Shown here in pieces: positions 17,324 through 24,962 of a DNA stretch of 64,000 nucleotides. The position numbers and the translations under genes are program-made. Source of the stretch: JAFGDI01 sp963662515 (GTDB lineage: Bacteria; Planctomycetota; Phycisphaerae; Sedimentisphaerales; SM23-30); contig OY759675.1 in assembly GCA_963662515.1 (NCBI GenBank), positions 620,001 through 684,000 of the forward strand, given 5' to 3'. The stretch's first letter is position 1, and every line of letters begins with the position of its first letter. Below the pieces are notes generated by a model. It saw only the letters and a program-made list of their open reading frames with translations, ran no database searches and had not been told where the DNA came from.

Positions 17324-17515
17324 ATGGAGCCAATGATCAGCAGTGAAATATCCGGGGATATGGATAAGGCGAGTCGGTTAGACTCGATGCTGAATGAATT
17401 ACGAAGTGGCCGTCTTTCGCAACGGATTGCGGAAGCAGCTCGTCTGGCGGTTGTCAGACATCAATACGGGGAAGCTCAGGAGATGCAGGCGGTCGAGGCG
17501 GAGTACTCGGCCTAG
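17324..17515 (+). CDS. Small protein at the head of flagellar operon 1
   Basis: This 63-residue protein starts at ATG with AAGGA six bases upstream. It is predicted to be largely helical, with an amphipathic stretch SRLDSMLNELRSGRLSQRIAEAARLAV and an acidic C-terminus. It is the first gene after the sigma-54 promoter and 18 bases before flgF. No family was recognised. Position and size would allow an anti-sigma factor or a chaperone, but the FlgM C-terminal pattern is not evident, so no function is assigned. Confidence 0.65.
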   Translation: MEPMISSEISGDMDKASRLDSMLNELRSGRLSQRIAEAARLAVVRHQYGEAQEMQAVEAEYSA

Positions 17516-17533
17516 TTAGCTTAAGGATGAGCG

Positions 17534-18289
17534 ATGTTGTACGGAATGTATATTTCGGCTGCTGGAGCAATGGCCAGTTCGTATAGACAGGATGTCGTAG
17601 CGAACAATCTGGCGAATGTGGATACAGCGGCATTCAAAAAAGATATGGCACTATACCAGTCGCGGCCCACAGAGGCGCAGTTGGCTGGTTCTGGCCGTCT
17701 GTCCTCAGCCCTGTTAGAGAAAACAGGTGGTGGGGTCTTTTCGCTTCCTACCTATACTGACTTTTCGCAGGGATCTCTTGACAGAACAGACTCTTCTTTT
17801 GATGTTGCCTTGAATGGCGAAGGATTTTTCCAGGTTCAGGCTGGTAATCAGGTAGCTTATACTCGTGACGGTCGTTTTATGGTAGGGCCAGATGGTATGA
17901 GTTTGGTTACTATAGCGGGAGAACAGCCGGTGCTGGATAATGCCGGGGCTCCGATAAAGTTATTGCCGGGAGTAACTCCTACTATCGACCGTAATGGTTT
18001 TATCAGTCAGAACGGTCAGGATGTAGCTCAGCTGGGTGTAGTTGACTTTGAAGATAAGAGTCAGTTACGCAAATTGGGTAACAATGTATATGAGGGAGAT
18101 GCCAGTAAGGCGATTGCCTCAAAAGCAGAGACGATCCAGGGTTGTGTTGAGGGGTCTGGTGTTAATGCCCTGGAAGAAATTACGGCTATGATAAAAGCTC
18201 AGCGTATGTTCCAGAATAATGTAACTATGTTACAGATACAGGATCAGACGCTGGGTGCGGCTATTTCTAAGATTGGTAATATAGGATAA
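17534..18289 (+). CDS. flgF: Flagellar proximal rod protein FlgF
   Basis: The protein is 251 residues, the same length as the enterobacterial protein. The rod-protein N-terminus MYISAAGAMASSYRQDVVAN is followed by NLANVDTAAFKKD. The middle carries FDVALNGEGFFQVQ and AYTRDGRF, and the C-terminal helix EEITAMIKAQRMFQNN is the D0 motif shared by rod and hook proteins. FlgF is a proximal rod component of the flagellar driveshaft, exported by the type III apparatus without a cleaved signal. It could be exchanged in name with FlgG-like paralogues, but the order flgF-flgG and the shorter body favour FlgF. Confidence 0.9.
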   Translation: MLYGMYISAAGAMASSYRQDVVANNLANVDTAAFKKDMALYQSRPTEAQLAGSGRLSSALLEKTGGGVFSLPTYTDFSQGSLDRTDSSFDVALNGEGFFQVQAGNQVAYTRDGRFMVGPDGMSLVTIAGEQPVLDNAGAPIKLLPGVTPTIDRNGFISQNGQDVAQLGVVDFEDKSQLRKLGNNVYEGDASKAIASKAETIQGCVEGSGVNALEEITAMIKAQRMFQNNVTMLQIQDQTLGAAISKIGNIG

Positions 18290-18317
18290 TAAGTCTGAAA
18301 GTTGAGTTGGAAATAAT

Positions 18318-19118
18318 ATGACATTAACAGCATTACAATCAGCAGCGACAGGTATGAAGGCTATGGACACCCAGTTGGATGTTATAGCAAACAATCTGGC
18401 CAATTCTAATACCACAGGATTCAAGGCTCAGCGGGCCAATTTTGAAGATCTCATGTATGATGAGAAACGCCAGCCAGGCACACTTAACAGTCTGGGGCAA
18501 TATAGTGCTACAGGTCTTTATGTTGGCCTGGGTACTCAGATATCAAATACTCAGTTGGATTTTACTCCTGGTTCGCTGGAAAGTACCGGCAGTGACTATG
18601 ATATAGCGATTGAGGGTCCTGGTTTTTTCAAGGTTCAGACCTTTGATGGCATTGGTAATGGTGAGGCTTATACCCGTGCAGGAAATTTCTTACCTAATGT
18701 CGATGGTGATCTGGTATTAGGGACAACAGATGGTCCTTATCTTGAGCCCAGAATAACCATACCGCAGGGGGCTTCTGATGTGACTATTACTACCGATGGT
18801 CGTGTGAATGTTATTGTTGACGGCCAGACTCAGGAAGTTGGCCAGATCGAGATTTACAAGTTTCCTAACCCCAACGGTCTGAAGCTCGAAGGCGGAAACT
18901 TATACACCGAGACCGAAGGTAGTGGAACTGCTATTCAGGGTAATCCGCAGGAAGTAGGCTTTGGTGGAGTTATTCAGGGCTATCTTGAGTACAGTAATGT
19001 TGATTCGGTAAAAGAGCTGGTAAATATGATCAAAACTCAGCGTAACTTTGAAATGAATTCTCAGTCGATCAAGGCTGCGGATAATTCACTGAAGGTTGTA
19101 GCGGCCTTAAGAAGCTAA
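18318..19118 (+). CDS. flgG: Flagellar distal rod protein FlgG
   Basis: The 266-residue protein has the near-universal FlgG features. These are the N-terminal AATGMKAMDTQLDVIANNLA with NSNTTGFKAQRANFEDL, GTQISNTQLDFTPGSLEST, the FlgG-specific DYDIAIEGPGFFKV, and the C-terminal SVKELVNMIKTQRNFEMNSQ. It forms the distal rod that runs through the L and P rings encoded by the next genes. It starts 28 bases after flgF, in the same operon. Confidence 0.95.
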   Translation: MTLTALQSAATGMKAMDTQLDVIANNLANSNTTGFKAQRANFEDLMYDEKRQPGTLNSLGQYSATGLYVGLGTQISNTQLDFTPGSLESTGSDYDIAIEGPGFFKVQTFDGIGNGEAYTRAGNFLPNVDGDLVLGTTDGPYLEPRITIPQGASDVTITTDGRVNVIVDGQTQEVGQIEIYKFPNPNGLKLEGGNLYTETEGSGTAIQGNPQEVGFGGVIQGYLEYSNVDSVKELVNMIKTQRNFEMNSQSIKAADNSLKVVAALRS

Positions 19119-19150
19119 GTTTGAATGATTAATAGAAAGATAAGCGTAAA

Positions 19151-20299
19151 ATGAAAAGAAATATTTACAATCTGATAATAGCTATGGTGTTGGCCGCCTG
19201 TTGCGCAGCTGCATCAGCCAGCGGAGTTCAGGTCCGGTTGAATGATCAGGCCAGGCTCAGTGATAAGGTTGTAACTATAGGCTCGATTGCCTGGGTCAAC
19301 TGCCAGGATGAGTCCTTACGCAGCCAGTTGACAAATATGATCGTGGCCGAAAAGGATCAGAACAGTGCGGCAATAGTAGTCAGCAGTTTTGATATTGCCC
19401 GTTGTCTGTCTCGGGCCGGAATAAACCCGGTAACTGTTGATATTTATGGCTCGAATGAATGTCGGGTCACTTTTATTGGTTCTGCTGGACGAATAGAACC
19501 TCGCCCATCGATTATCCCTGTAGAGCAGACTCCTGCCGTTGATGCCAAAGACAGCATCCGTCAGGAGCTTAGTCGTATGGTTGCCAATATAACTGGTTAT
19601 ACTGCTGATCGTCTGGTTATAGATTGGCAGTGCAGTGAGGATGGTCTGCTCGATTTGGCTATGGATAATGCCCGTTATGAGATAAAGCCGCAACGCAGTG
19701 TTTCACTGGGTAATGTTCGTTTTATGGTGACAGATAAAACACCAGCTTTGCCGGAAAATGTACTGCCCCAGCATGAAAAGTTCTATAATAAGCCTCGCAC
19801 TTTTTATGTTAATGGCTATGTTCAATATCTCAGTGAGTATGTTGTAGCTGCCCGCGACCTGAAAGTTGGCGAAATAATTGCTGCTTCTGATGTGAAAATG
19901 GTTCCCCAGTTGGTTACAGCTATTAACCAGGTTGGCGTATCATCTGTTGAAGCTGTTATAGGTAAAGAACTCACTCGCAGTGTGGCTGCTGAAAGTATAG
20001 TTAAGAGCAATATGGTAAAGCGGCTGACACTGGTAGAACGCAATACTCCGGTGTATATAAGGTATAACAGCAGTGTTATCAGTATAACTGCCAAGGGCCA
20101 GGCTATGGAAGAGGGTGCCCTGAATGATGTGATCGCGGTTAAGGTAAATCACCCTAAGACCGGCCAGAATGCTGCTGTATCTCAGGTTTTATACTGCCGG
20201 GTAATTGCTCAGGGTGAAGTGGTAATGGTAGATGAAGATATGTTTGGTAATAAGTCGCAGGAACTGGCTCAGGCAGTTGAGCAGGAGGAGATAAGATGA
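19151..20299 (+). CDS. flgA: P-ring assembly chaperone FlgA (SAF domain)
   Basis: The protein has a signal peptide (residues 1-24, ASA|SG) and is 382 residues. It is much longer than the ~219-residue enterobacterial protein because of an extra N-terminal domain. The SAF-like core near residues 230-300 contains EYVVAARDLKVGEIIAASDV and VIGKELTRSVAAESIV. The C-terminus has V-x-I-R-Y-N-S-S-V-I-S-I-T-A-K-G-Q-A, then the closing NPKTGQ-like turn (HPKTGQNAAV). It acts in the periplasm to help FlgI assemble around the rod. Its stop overlaps the flgH start (ATGA), so the two are translationally coupled. Confidence 0.85.
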   Translation: MKRNIYNLIIAMVLAACCAAASASGVQVRLNDQARLSDKVVTIGSIAWVNCQDESLRSQLTNMIVAEKDQNSAAIVVSSFDIARCLSRAGINPVTVDIYGSNECRVTFIGSAGRIEPRPSIIPVEQTPAVDAKDSIRQELSRMVANITGYTADRLVIDWQCSEDGLLDLAMDNARYEIKPQRSVSLGNVRFMVTDKTPALPENVLPQHEKFYNKPRTFYVNGYVQYLSEYVVAARDLKVGEIIAASDVKMVPQLVTAINQVGVSSVEAVIGKELTRSVAAESIVKSNMVKRLTLVERNTPVYIRYNSSVISITAKGQAMEEGALNDVIAVKVNHPKTGQNAAVSQVLYCRVIAQGEVVMVDEDMFGNKSQELAQAVEQEEIR

Positions 20300-21039
20300 A
20301 ACTGAAAAGTCAACTATTCTCCATTATTGCCGTTTTATTGTGTGCAGGTAACGCCTGGGCCTATCAGGAGTCCAGTCTTTTTCTTCGTTCCGAGCAGGTT
20401 AAAAGAGATCATGCCATCAGAGGCAGTAAGGTAAATGATGGCCAGATGTCAGATGATGATTCTATGATAAATGGCAAGCCGCGGGTCGATGCCAGCCAGG
20501 TATCCTGGACTATAGTGGAAAAGACCGAGGTTAAGGGAGTTAAGGTTCATGACCTGGTAACTATTCTGGTTCGTGAAAAAAGCTCTCATGGAACAGAGTC
20601 AGAGAATAAGTCAGATAAGGACCAGTCAGTTAATATGGTATTAAGTGATTGGCTGAGCTTGTCCAAAGGCGATCTGCGTCCGGCGGCACAGCGTACTGGT
20701 GACCCAAGGATCGGGGCTAACATGTCTCGCAAATTTGATGGCCAGTCCGAGATAACTCGTGAAGATTATATGACAGCCGAGATACAGGCCGAAGTAGTTG
20801 ATGTATATCCTAATGGTAATCTCGTACTGGAAGCCAATCATTTTATTAAAACAGATGAAGAAACGACCAAAATTACTCTGACAGGTATTTGTAGAAGTAA
20901 CGATATATCGGCACAAAATAGTATTTTGTCAAGCAAGATAGCAAACCTGAAAATAGATAAACAGCATTCAGGTATGGCCAGAGACTATACCAAAAGAGGC
21001 TGGCTGGTAAAATTATTAGGTGCAATTAACCCATTCTGA
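20296..21039 (+). CDS. flgH: Flagellar L-ring protein FlgH
   Basis: The 247-residue protein contains the FlgH core: VKVHDLVTILVREKSSHGTESENK, the FDGQSEITREDYMTAEIQA stretch, VYPNGNLVLEANHFIKTDEE, and TLTGICRSNDIS-x2-NSILSSKIA. FlgH forms the outer-membrane bushing around the rod, which implies a diderm cell. In most species it is a lipoprotein. Here the leader reads AVLLCAGNAWA|YQ, with Leu rather than Gly/Ala/Ser before the Cys. It therefore looks like an ordinary signal peptide and not a lipobox. It overlaps flgA by four bases. Confidence 0.9.
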   Translation: MKLKSQLFSIIAVLLCAGNAWAYQESSLFLRSEQVKRDHAIRGSKVNDGQMSDDDSMINGKPRVDASQVSWTIVEKTEVKGVKVHDLVTILVREKSSHGTESENKSDKDQSVNMVLSDWLSLSKGDLRPAAQRTGDPRIGANMSRKFDGQSEITREDYMTAEIQAEVVDVYPNGNLVLEANHFIKTDEETTKITLTGICRSNDISAQNSILSSKIANLKIDKQHSGMARDYTKRGWLVKLLGAINPF

Positions 21040-21071
21040 TCAGATGTGATCAGAAAACTAAGGACTGTAAA

Positions 21072-22199
21072 GTGGCTAAAAAGACATTAAGTCAATTAAA
21101 TATTCTTGTTATTATGGTGCTTTTGTGCCTGGCAGTAAGTGCCGGGGCTATGACCAGAATACAGGATATCGCCCGTCCCTCTGGTGAACGCGGTAATGTG
21201 CTGGTTGGTACAGGACTGGTTACCGGCCTTAATGGTACAGGTGATGGCGATCTGGAGATGACTGCCAATGCGGTTCGCTCCTGGTTGCGTAAGGCTGGAA
21301 ATCCGGTGGAATCTTATGATTCTGTCAAGAATATGAAAAATGTTGCTTTTGTAACTGTTACCGTTGATCTGAGCCGCAATGGCATTACTGATGGCGATCA
21401 GATCGATGTGACAGTATCATCGTTGGGTAAGGCCAGCAGTCTGGAAGGGGGCATATTGTTTGCCACACCACTTACCCCGCTGCACGATCAGGATAATACC
21501 GTATATGCCTGGGCCCAGGGCAAGATAGCCCTGCCAGATCCCAGACATGCAACAGTAGGTGTTATTCGGGGTGGTGCAACAGTTGAGATACCTCATTTTC
21601 ATTCTTATATTCAGCAGGAATCAGGCAGTGGCCGATTCTACTTTGATCTTATTCTTGATGAAAGTTTTGCCAGCTTCCAGGTTGCTCAGGCTTTGATCGT
21701 TGAGATCAATGCCATGAATGCACTGCCAGGCGGAGACAGCAATCCTGATTTTGTGGAAGTAGAAGATACCGCCAAAGCACTTGATGCCAAGACTATTCGC
21801 GTTTATATACCAGCTAAGCAGGTAGATAAATATCCTTCATATATAGCCAGAATAATGAATCTGCCGATCGAGCTGCCAGAGTCTGAGGCTGTAGTAGTTA
21901 TAAACGAGAGAAGCGGCACAATGTCCTTCGGCGGTAATGTAGAGATATTGCCATGTGTAATAACTGTGGATGGAATGTTGATAACTATAGTTGAGCCGGA
22001 AGTAATACCTGATCCGCAACAGCCCCAGATGCGTGAGAGTGCTTACGCTTCTTTTGATAGTGCCGGAACTCGTCAGGCGCAGCTTTCAGACCTGATCAAA
22101 GCACTTGATCAGCTTAAGGTTCCTTTCTATAAAAAGGTGGCAGCGGTATATCAGTTACAGAAAGGCAGTTGGCTCAAGGCCAGGATAGTTTCAGAATGA
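21072..22199 (+). CDS. flgI: Flagellar P-ring protein FlgI
   Basis: The protein is 375 residues with a signal peptide (about 27 residues, ending AGA). Conserved FlgI motifs are RIQDIARPSGERGNVLVGTG followed by LVTGLNGTGDGD, NVAFVTVTVDL with D-G-D-Q-I-D-V-T-V-S-S-L-G, VVVINERSGTMSFGGNVEI, and the C-terminal LSDLIKALDQL. It polymerises in the periplasm as the ring at the peptidoglycan layer. Its TGA overlaps the ATG of the next gene. Confidence 0.95.
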   Translation: MAKKTLSQLNILVIMVLLCLAVSAGAMTRIQDIARPSGERGNVLVGTGLVTGLNGTGDGDLEMTANAVRSWLRKAGNPVESYDSVKNMKNVAFVTVTVDLSRNGITDGDQIDVTVSSLGKASSLEGGILFATPLTPLHDQDNTVYAWAQGKIALPDPRHATVGVIRGGATVEIPHFHSYIQQESGSGRFYFDLILDESFASFQVAQALIVEINAMNALPGGDSNPDFVEVEDTAKALDAKTIRVYIPAKQVDKYPSYIARIMNLPIELPESEAVVVINERSGTMSFGGNVEILPCVITVDGMLITIVEPEVIPDPQQPQMRESAYASFDSAGTRQAQLSDLIKALDQLKVPFYKKVAAVYQLQKGSWLKARIVSE

Positions 22200-22561
22200 C
22201 TATAACAGCGATAGACAATCAGGCCGCCGGTAGCGGTGTTAATGAAGTTAAGGCTAAAGCTGCCGAGCTGGTAAGTAATGTTTTCTATGGAACACTGATG
22301 AAAGAGTTTCGTCAGAGCTCAGAAGGCGGATTGTTTTCCGGCGGTTTTGGCGGCCAGGCGTTTCAGCAGCAGCTTGATAATGTCTTTATCGGTGAACTTT
22401 CCAAACAGGAAAATAATCAGATAATTGACGCTATGGTAAGGCAGCTTACCAGTAAGGGCAGCCGTACTTCTGGTGTACTGGCCCAAAAACAGCTTGAAGC
22501 CAGGCAGATGTCTGATAATGCCATAGTAAACAAACCGTCAATAACTTTGCAGGAAAATTAA
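22196..22561 (+). CDS. flgJ: FlgJ-type rod-binding protein (no muramidase domain)
   Basis: The start is ATG 22196, overlapping the flgI stop as ATGA. The product has 121 residues. The region AAELVSNVFYGTLMKEFRQS through FGGQAFQQQLDNVFIGELSK and IIDAMVRQL matches the rod-binding N-terminal domain of FlgJ. The peptidoglycan hydrolase domain found in proteobacterial FlgJ (total ~313 residues) is absent, so wall opening for the rod would need a separate enzyme. It caps the growing rod. Confidence 0.85.
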   Translation: MTITAIDNQAAGSGVNEVKAKAAELVSNVFYGTLMKEFRQSSEGGLFSGGFGGQAFQQQLDNVFIGELSKQENNQIIDAMVRQLTSKGSRTSGVLAQKQLEARQMSDNAIVNKPSITLQEN

Positions 22562-22611
22562 ATAAGAAATAATAACTCAGGTTTAACTATAAAGATAAGT
22601 ACAGGTATTTT

Positions 22612-23121
22612 ATGTCAGAACTACTGACCAGACAATTGATTAACGCAATGAGCAATGATTTGCGGGCTTACCGGGAACTCAAAAAGATCCTGGAAGAACG
22701 ATTCGCTGCGATCAAGGGTCGTGATGCCGGTAAAATGCAGGAGACTTCGGAAGCTCAGGATATTCTCATGCAGAATATCGCAGCTAACACTCGTCGCCGG
22801 ATGCAGATTGTTGATAGTCTGACCAAGCTGTATTTCCCTGAACGACTTGGCAGAGTGCGGGTTACGATAAGTGACATCGCCCCTTTTGCTTCTGAGCCAG
22901 AGCGGGGTAAGTTGTTAGCGCTTAAAGCTATGCTGCATAAAGAGGTTGAGCAGACGCAAAGCCTTACCCGGATAACTAATCTGGCAGTCAAGAAAATGAT
23001 GGGACATCTGGATTTTATTTTCAAGGCTATAGTTAACCTTGAACATGATAGTAAAATATACAATAAGACCGGCATGGAAGCCCCGAGTTTTGCCAGTGGG
23101 CTTATTGATGCTATTGCATAA
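22612..23121 (+). CDS. flgN: FlgN family export chaperone
   Basis: The 169-residue protein is all helical, with the YRELKKILEERFAAIKGRD and MQETSEAQDILMQNIAANTR pattern of FlgN-type chaperones. It lies directly before flgK and flgL, whose products are the classic FlgN clients (hook-filament junction proteins). It would hold these in an export-ready state in the cytoplasm. Sequence conservation in this family is weak, so the call relies partly on position. Confidence 0.75.
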   Translation: MSELLTRQLINAMSNDLRAYRELKKILEERFAAIKGRDAGKMQETSEAQDILMQNIAANTRRRMQIVDSLTKLYFPERLGRVRVTISDIAPFASEPERGKLLALKAMLHKEVEQTQSLTRITNLAVKKMMGHLDFIFKAIVNLEHDSKIYNKTGMEAPSFASGLIDAIA

Positions 23122-23158
23122 AGATAGGTAAATTATTAAAAGGTAACAGGTTAGTATT

Positions 23159-24910
23159 ATGTCGTTAATAAATGGATCATTACAAATAGGCCAGACCGGG
23201 CTGAGTGCTTCGCAGGCAGGATTGTCTGTGACAGGAAATAATATTTCCAACTCAGCTACCCCGGGTTATTCCCGGCAGGTGGCCAATCTGGTCCCGACGC
23301 AATACTACGAAGTGTATCCAGGTAAATATACCGGCACTGGTGTTACGGTATCCAGTATTAACCGTCTGGTTGATGAATCGCTGAACTCTCGTTATCGTAA
23401 TGCCAGTGGTGATGTTGCATCATTCCAGTTGCAGCAGCAGACTATGACCAGGTTGGAAGCGGCCTTTAATGAGCTGACTGATGATGATATTTCCAGCCGC
23501 TTGAATTCATTTTTTGCCGCCTGGTCTTCATTGCAGATACAACCTCAGGATGTAGCTTCACGAAATGTTGTATTGCAGAATGCTGATACTATGACCAGTG
23601 TGGTCAGAGAGTTGCGTACTGATCTGAAGGATATTCATGATGACCTTAATTCCCAGATAAAAGCATCGGTAATTGAAGCTGACACTCTGGCCAAACAGAT
23701 AGCTTCTCTCAATTCAGATATAGTCTCTACCGAAGCAGGTAAAAGCGGTTCAGCCTCAGCCCTGCGTGATCAGCGTGATAGTCTGCTTAAAGAGCTTAAT
23801 TCATTGATCAATATTTCTACTCGTGAAAATGAAGGCGGCTCTGTAACGGTATATATTGGCAGTGAGCCGCTTATTCAATATACCGATTGCCGGGGGCTTA
23901 CCATTCGCGATGTTGCTGGTGATAATGGCGATAAAGTTACTGAGATAATTTTTGCAGATAATAGCGGTGAACTGGAGCTCACTACCGGTCGGCTTAATGG
24001 TATGCTTATCGCTCGTGATGAAATGGTTGATGGTGTGATCAGTGAGCTTGATAACTGGTCGTCAGCTATGATCTACGAAGTTAATAAACTGCACAGTATT
24101 GGCAGTTCTATGGAAAAAGTTCAGGAAATGGTCTCAGATTATAAGGTTATAGACTCATCTGAGCCTCTTACTGCTGTTGCCGGCAACGGCCTTAACTGGG
24201 GAGTGACCAATGGTGTTATTAATGTTCATATTTTTGACAGCAGTGGCGAGATAATAACAACCGAGCAGGTTAAGATAAATGTAAATGCCCCGGCCAGTGA
24301 CTCGCTTGACTCTGTTGCGGCCAAGCTGGATGCTATTGATGGTCTTACATCTTATGTTGATGGTGGCGGTTATCTGCATATTGAATCAAGTTCAGCGGGT
24401 GACAGTTTTGCCTTTTCTGCGGTTAAAGATACATCAAACATGGTAGATTTTGATGCGACCAGTAATATACTGGCTGTGCTGGGTATAAACACCTTCTTTA
24501 GTGGTAACAATGCCAGCGATATTAGTTTAAAGGCTGATCTTTACAATCATCCGGAGCGGGTGGTCGCGGGTAACTTTGCTATCGGACTTACTACCGATGG
24601 CAGTATTGCTTCGCAGATAGCTGCCCTGGCAACCAGGGGTGTTGATAGTCTTAGCGGCATATCGCTTGCAAATGATTTTAGTTCGCTGGTAGCTGATATT
24701 GCCAGTAATACTAAGCGATCTGAAGATAATTATTCGGCTTCAGCGGCCGTTCGTGATACATTGCTGCTCGAGGTTCAGTCGATCAGTGGGGTATCTATTG
24801 ATGAAGAAACGATGAACCTGATAACTTTTCAAAGAGCCTATCAGGGAGCAGCAAAATATATCGGGGTAGTTGATGAACTTCTCGATGAACTGATGATGTT
24901 GATTAATTAA
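23159..24910 (+). CDS. flgK: Hook-filament junction protein FlgK (HAP1)
   Basis: The 583-residue protein begins with LQIGQTGLSASQAGLSVTGN and NISNSATPGYSRQV, the FlgK/rod-type N-terminus. The FlgK helical region includes RYRNASGDVASFQLQQQTMT, LNSFFAAWSSLQIQPQD and SLNSDIVSTE with ALRDQRDSLLKELN. The C-terminus is ISGVSIDEETMNLITFQRAY ending DELLDELMMLIN. It joins hook to filament together with FlgL, encoded next. Confidence 0.95.
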   Translation: MSLINGSLQIGQTGLSASQAGLSVTGNNISNSATPGYSRQVANLVPTQYYEVYPGKYTGTGVTVSSINRLVDESLNSRYRNASGDVASFQLQQQTMTRLEAAFNELTDDDISSRLNSFFAAWSSLQIQPQDVASRNVVLQNADTMTSVVRELRTDLKDIHDDLNSQIKASVIEADTLAKQIASLNSDIVSTEAGKSGSASALRDQRDSLLKELNSLINISTRENEGGSVTVYIGSEPLIQYTDCRGLTIRDVAGDNGDKVTEIIFADNSGELELTTGRLNGMLIARDEMVDGVISELDNWSSAMIYEVNKLHSIGSSMEKVQEMVSDYKVIDSSEPLTAVAGNGLNWGVTNGVINVHIFDSSGEIITTEQVKINVNAPASDSLDSVAAKLDAIDGLTSYVDGGGYLHIESSSAGDSFAFSAVKDTSNMVDFDATSNILAVLGINTFFSGNNASDISLKADLYNHPERVVAGNFAIGLTTDGSIASQIAALATRGVDSLSGISLANDFSSLVADIASNTKRSEDNYSASAAVRDTLLLEVQSISGVSIDEETMNLITFQRAYQGAAKYIGVVDELLDELMMLIN

Positions 24911-24962
24911 AGAGCAGTAATGCAGGATTTAAGTTAATTCTGAAATACAAGGAACTGGAAAA

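Noticed and set aside
17324..17515. Naming the small first ORF flgM
   Set aside because: Size and place fit, but the C-terminal sigma-binding helices of FlgM cannot be recognised.
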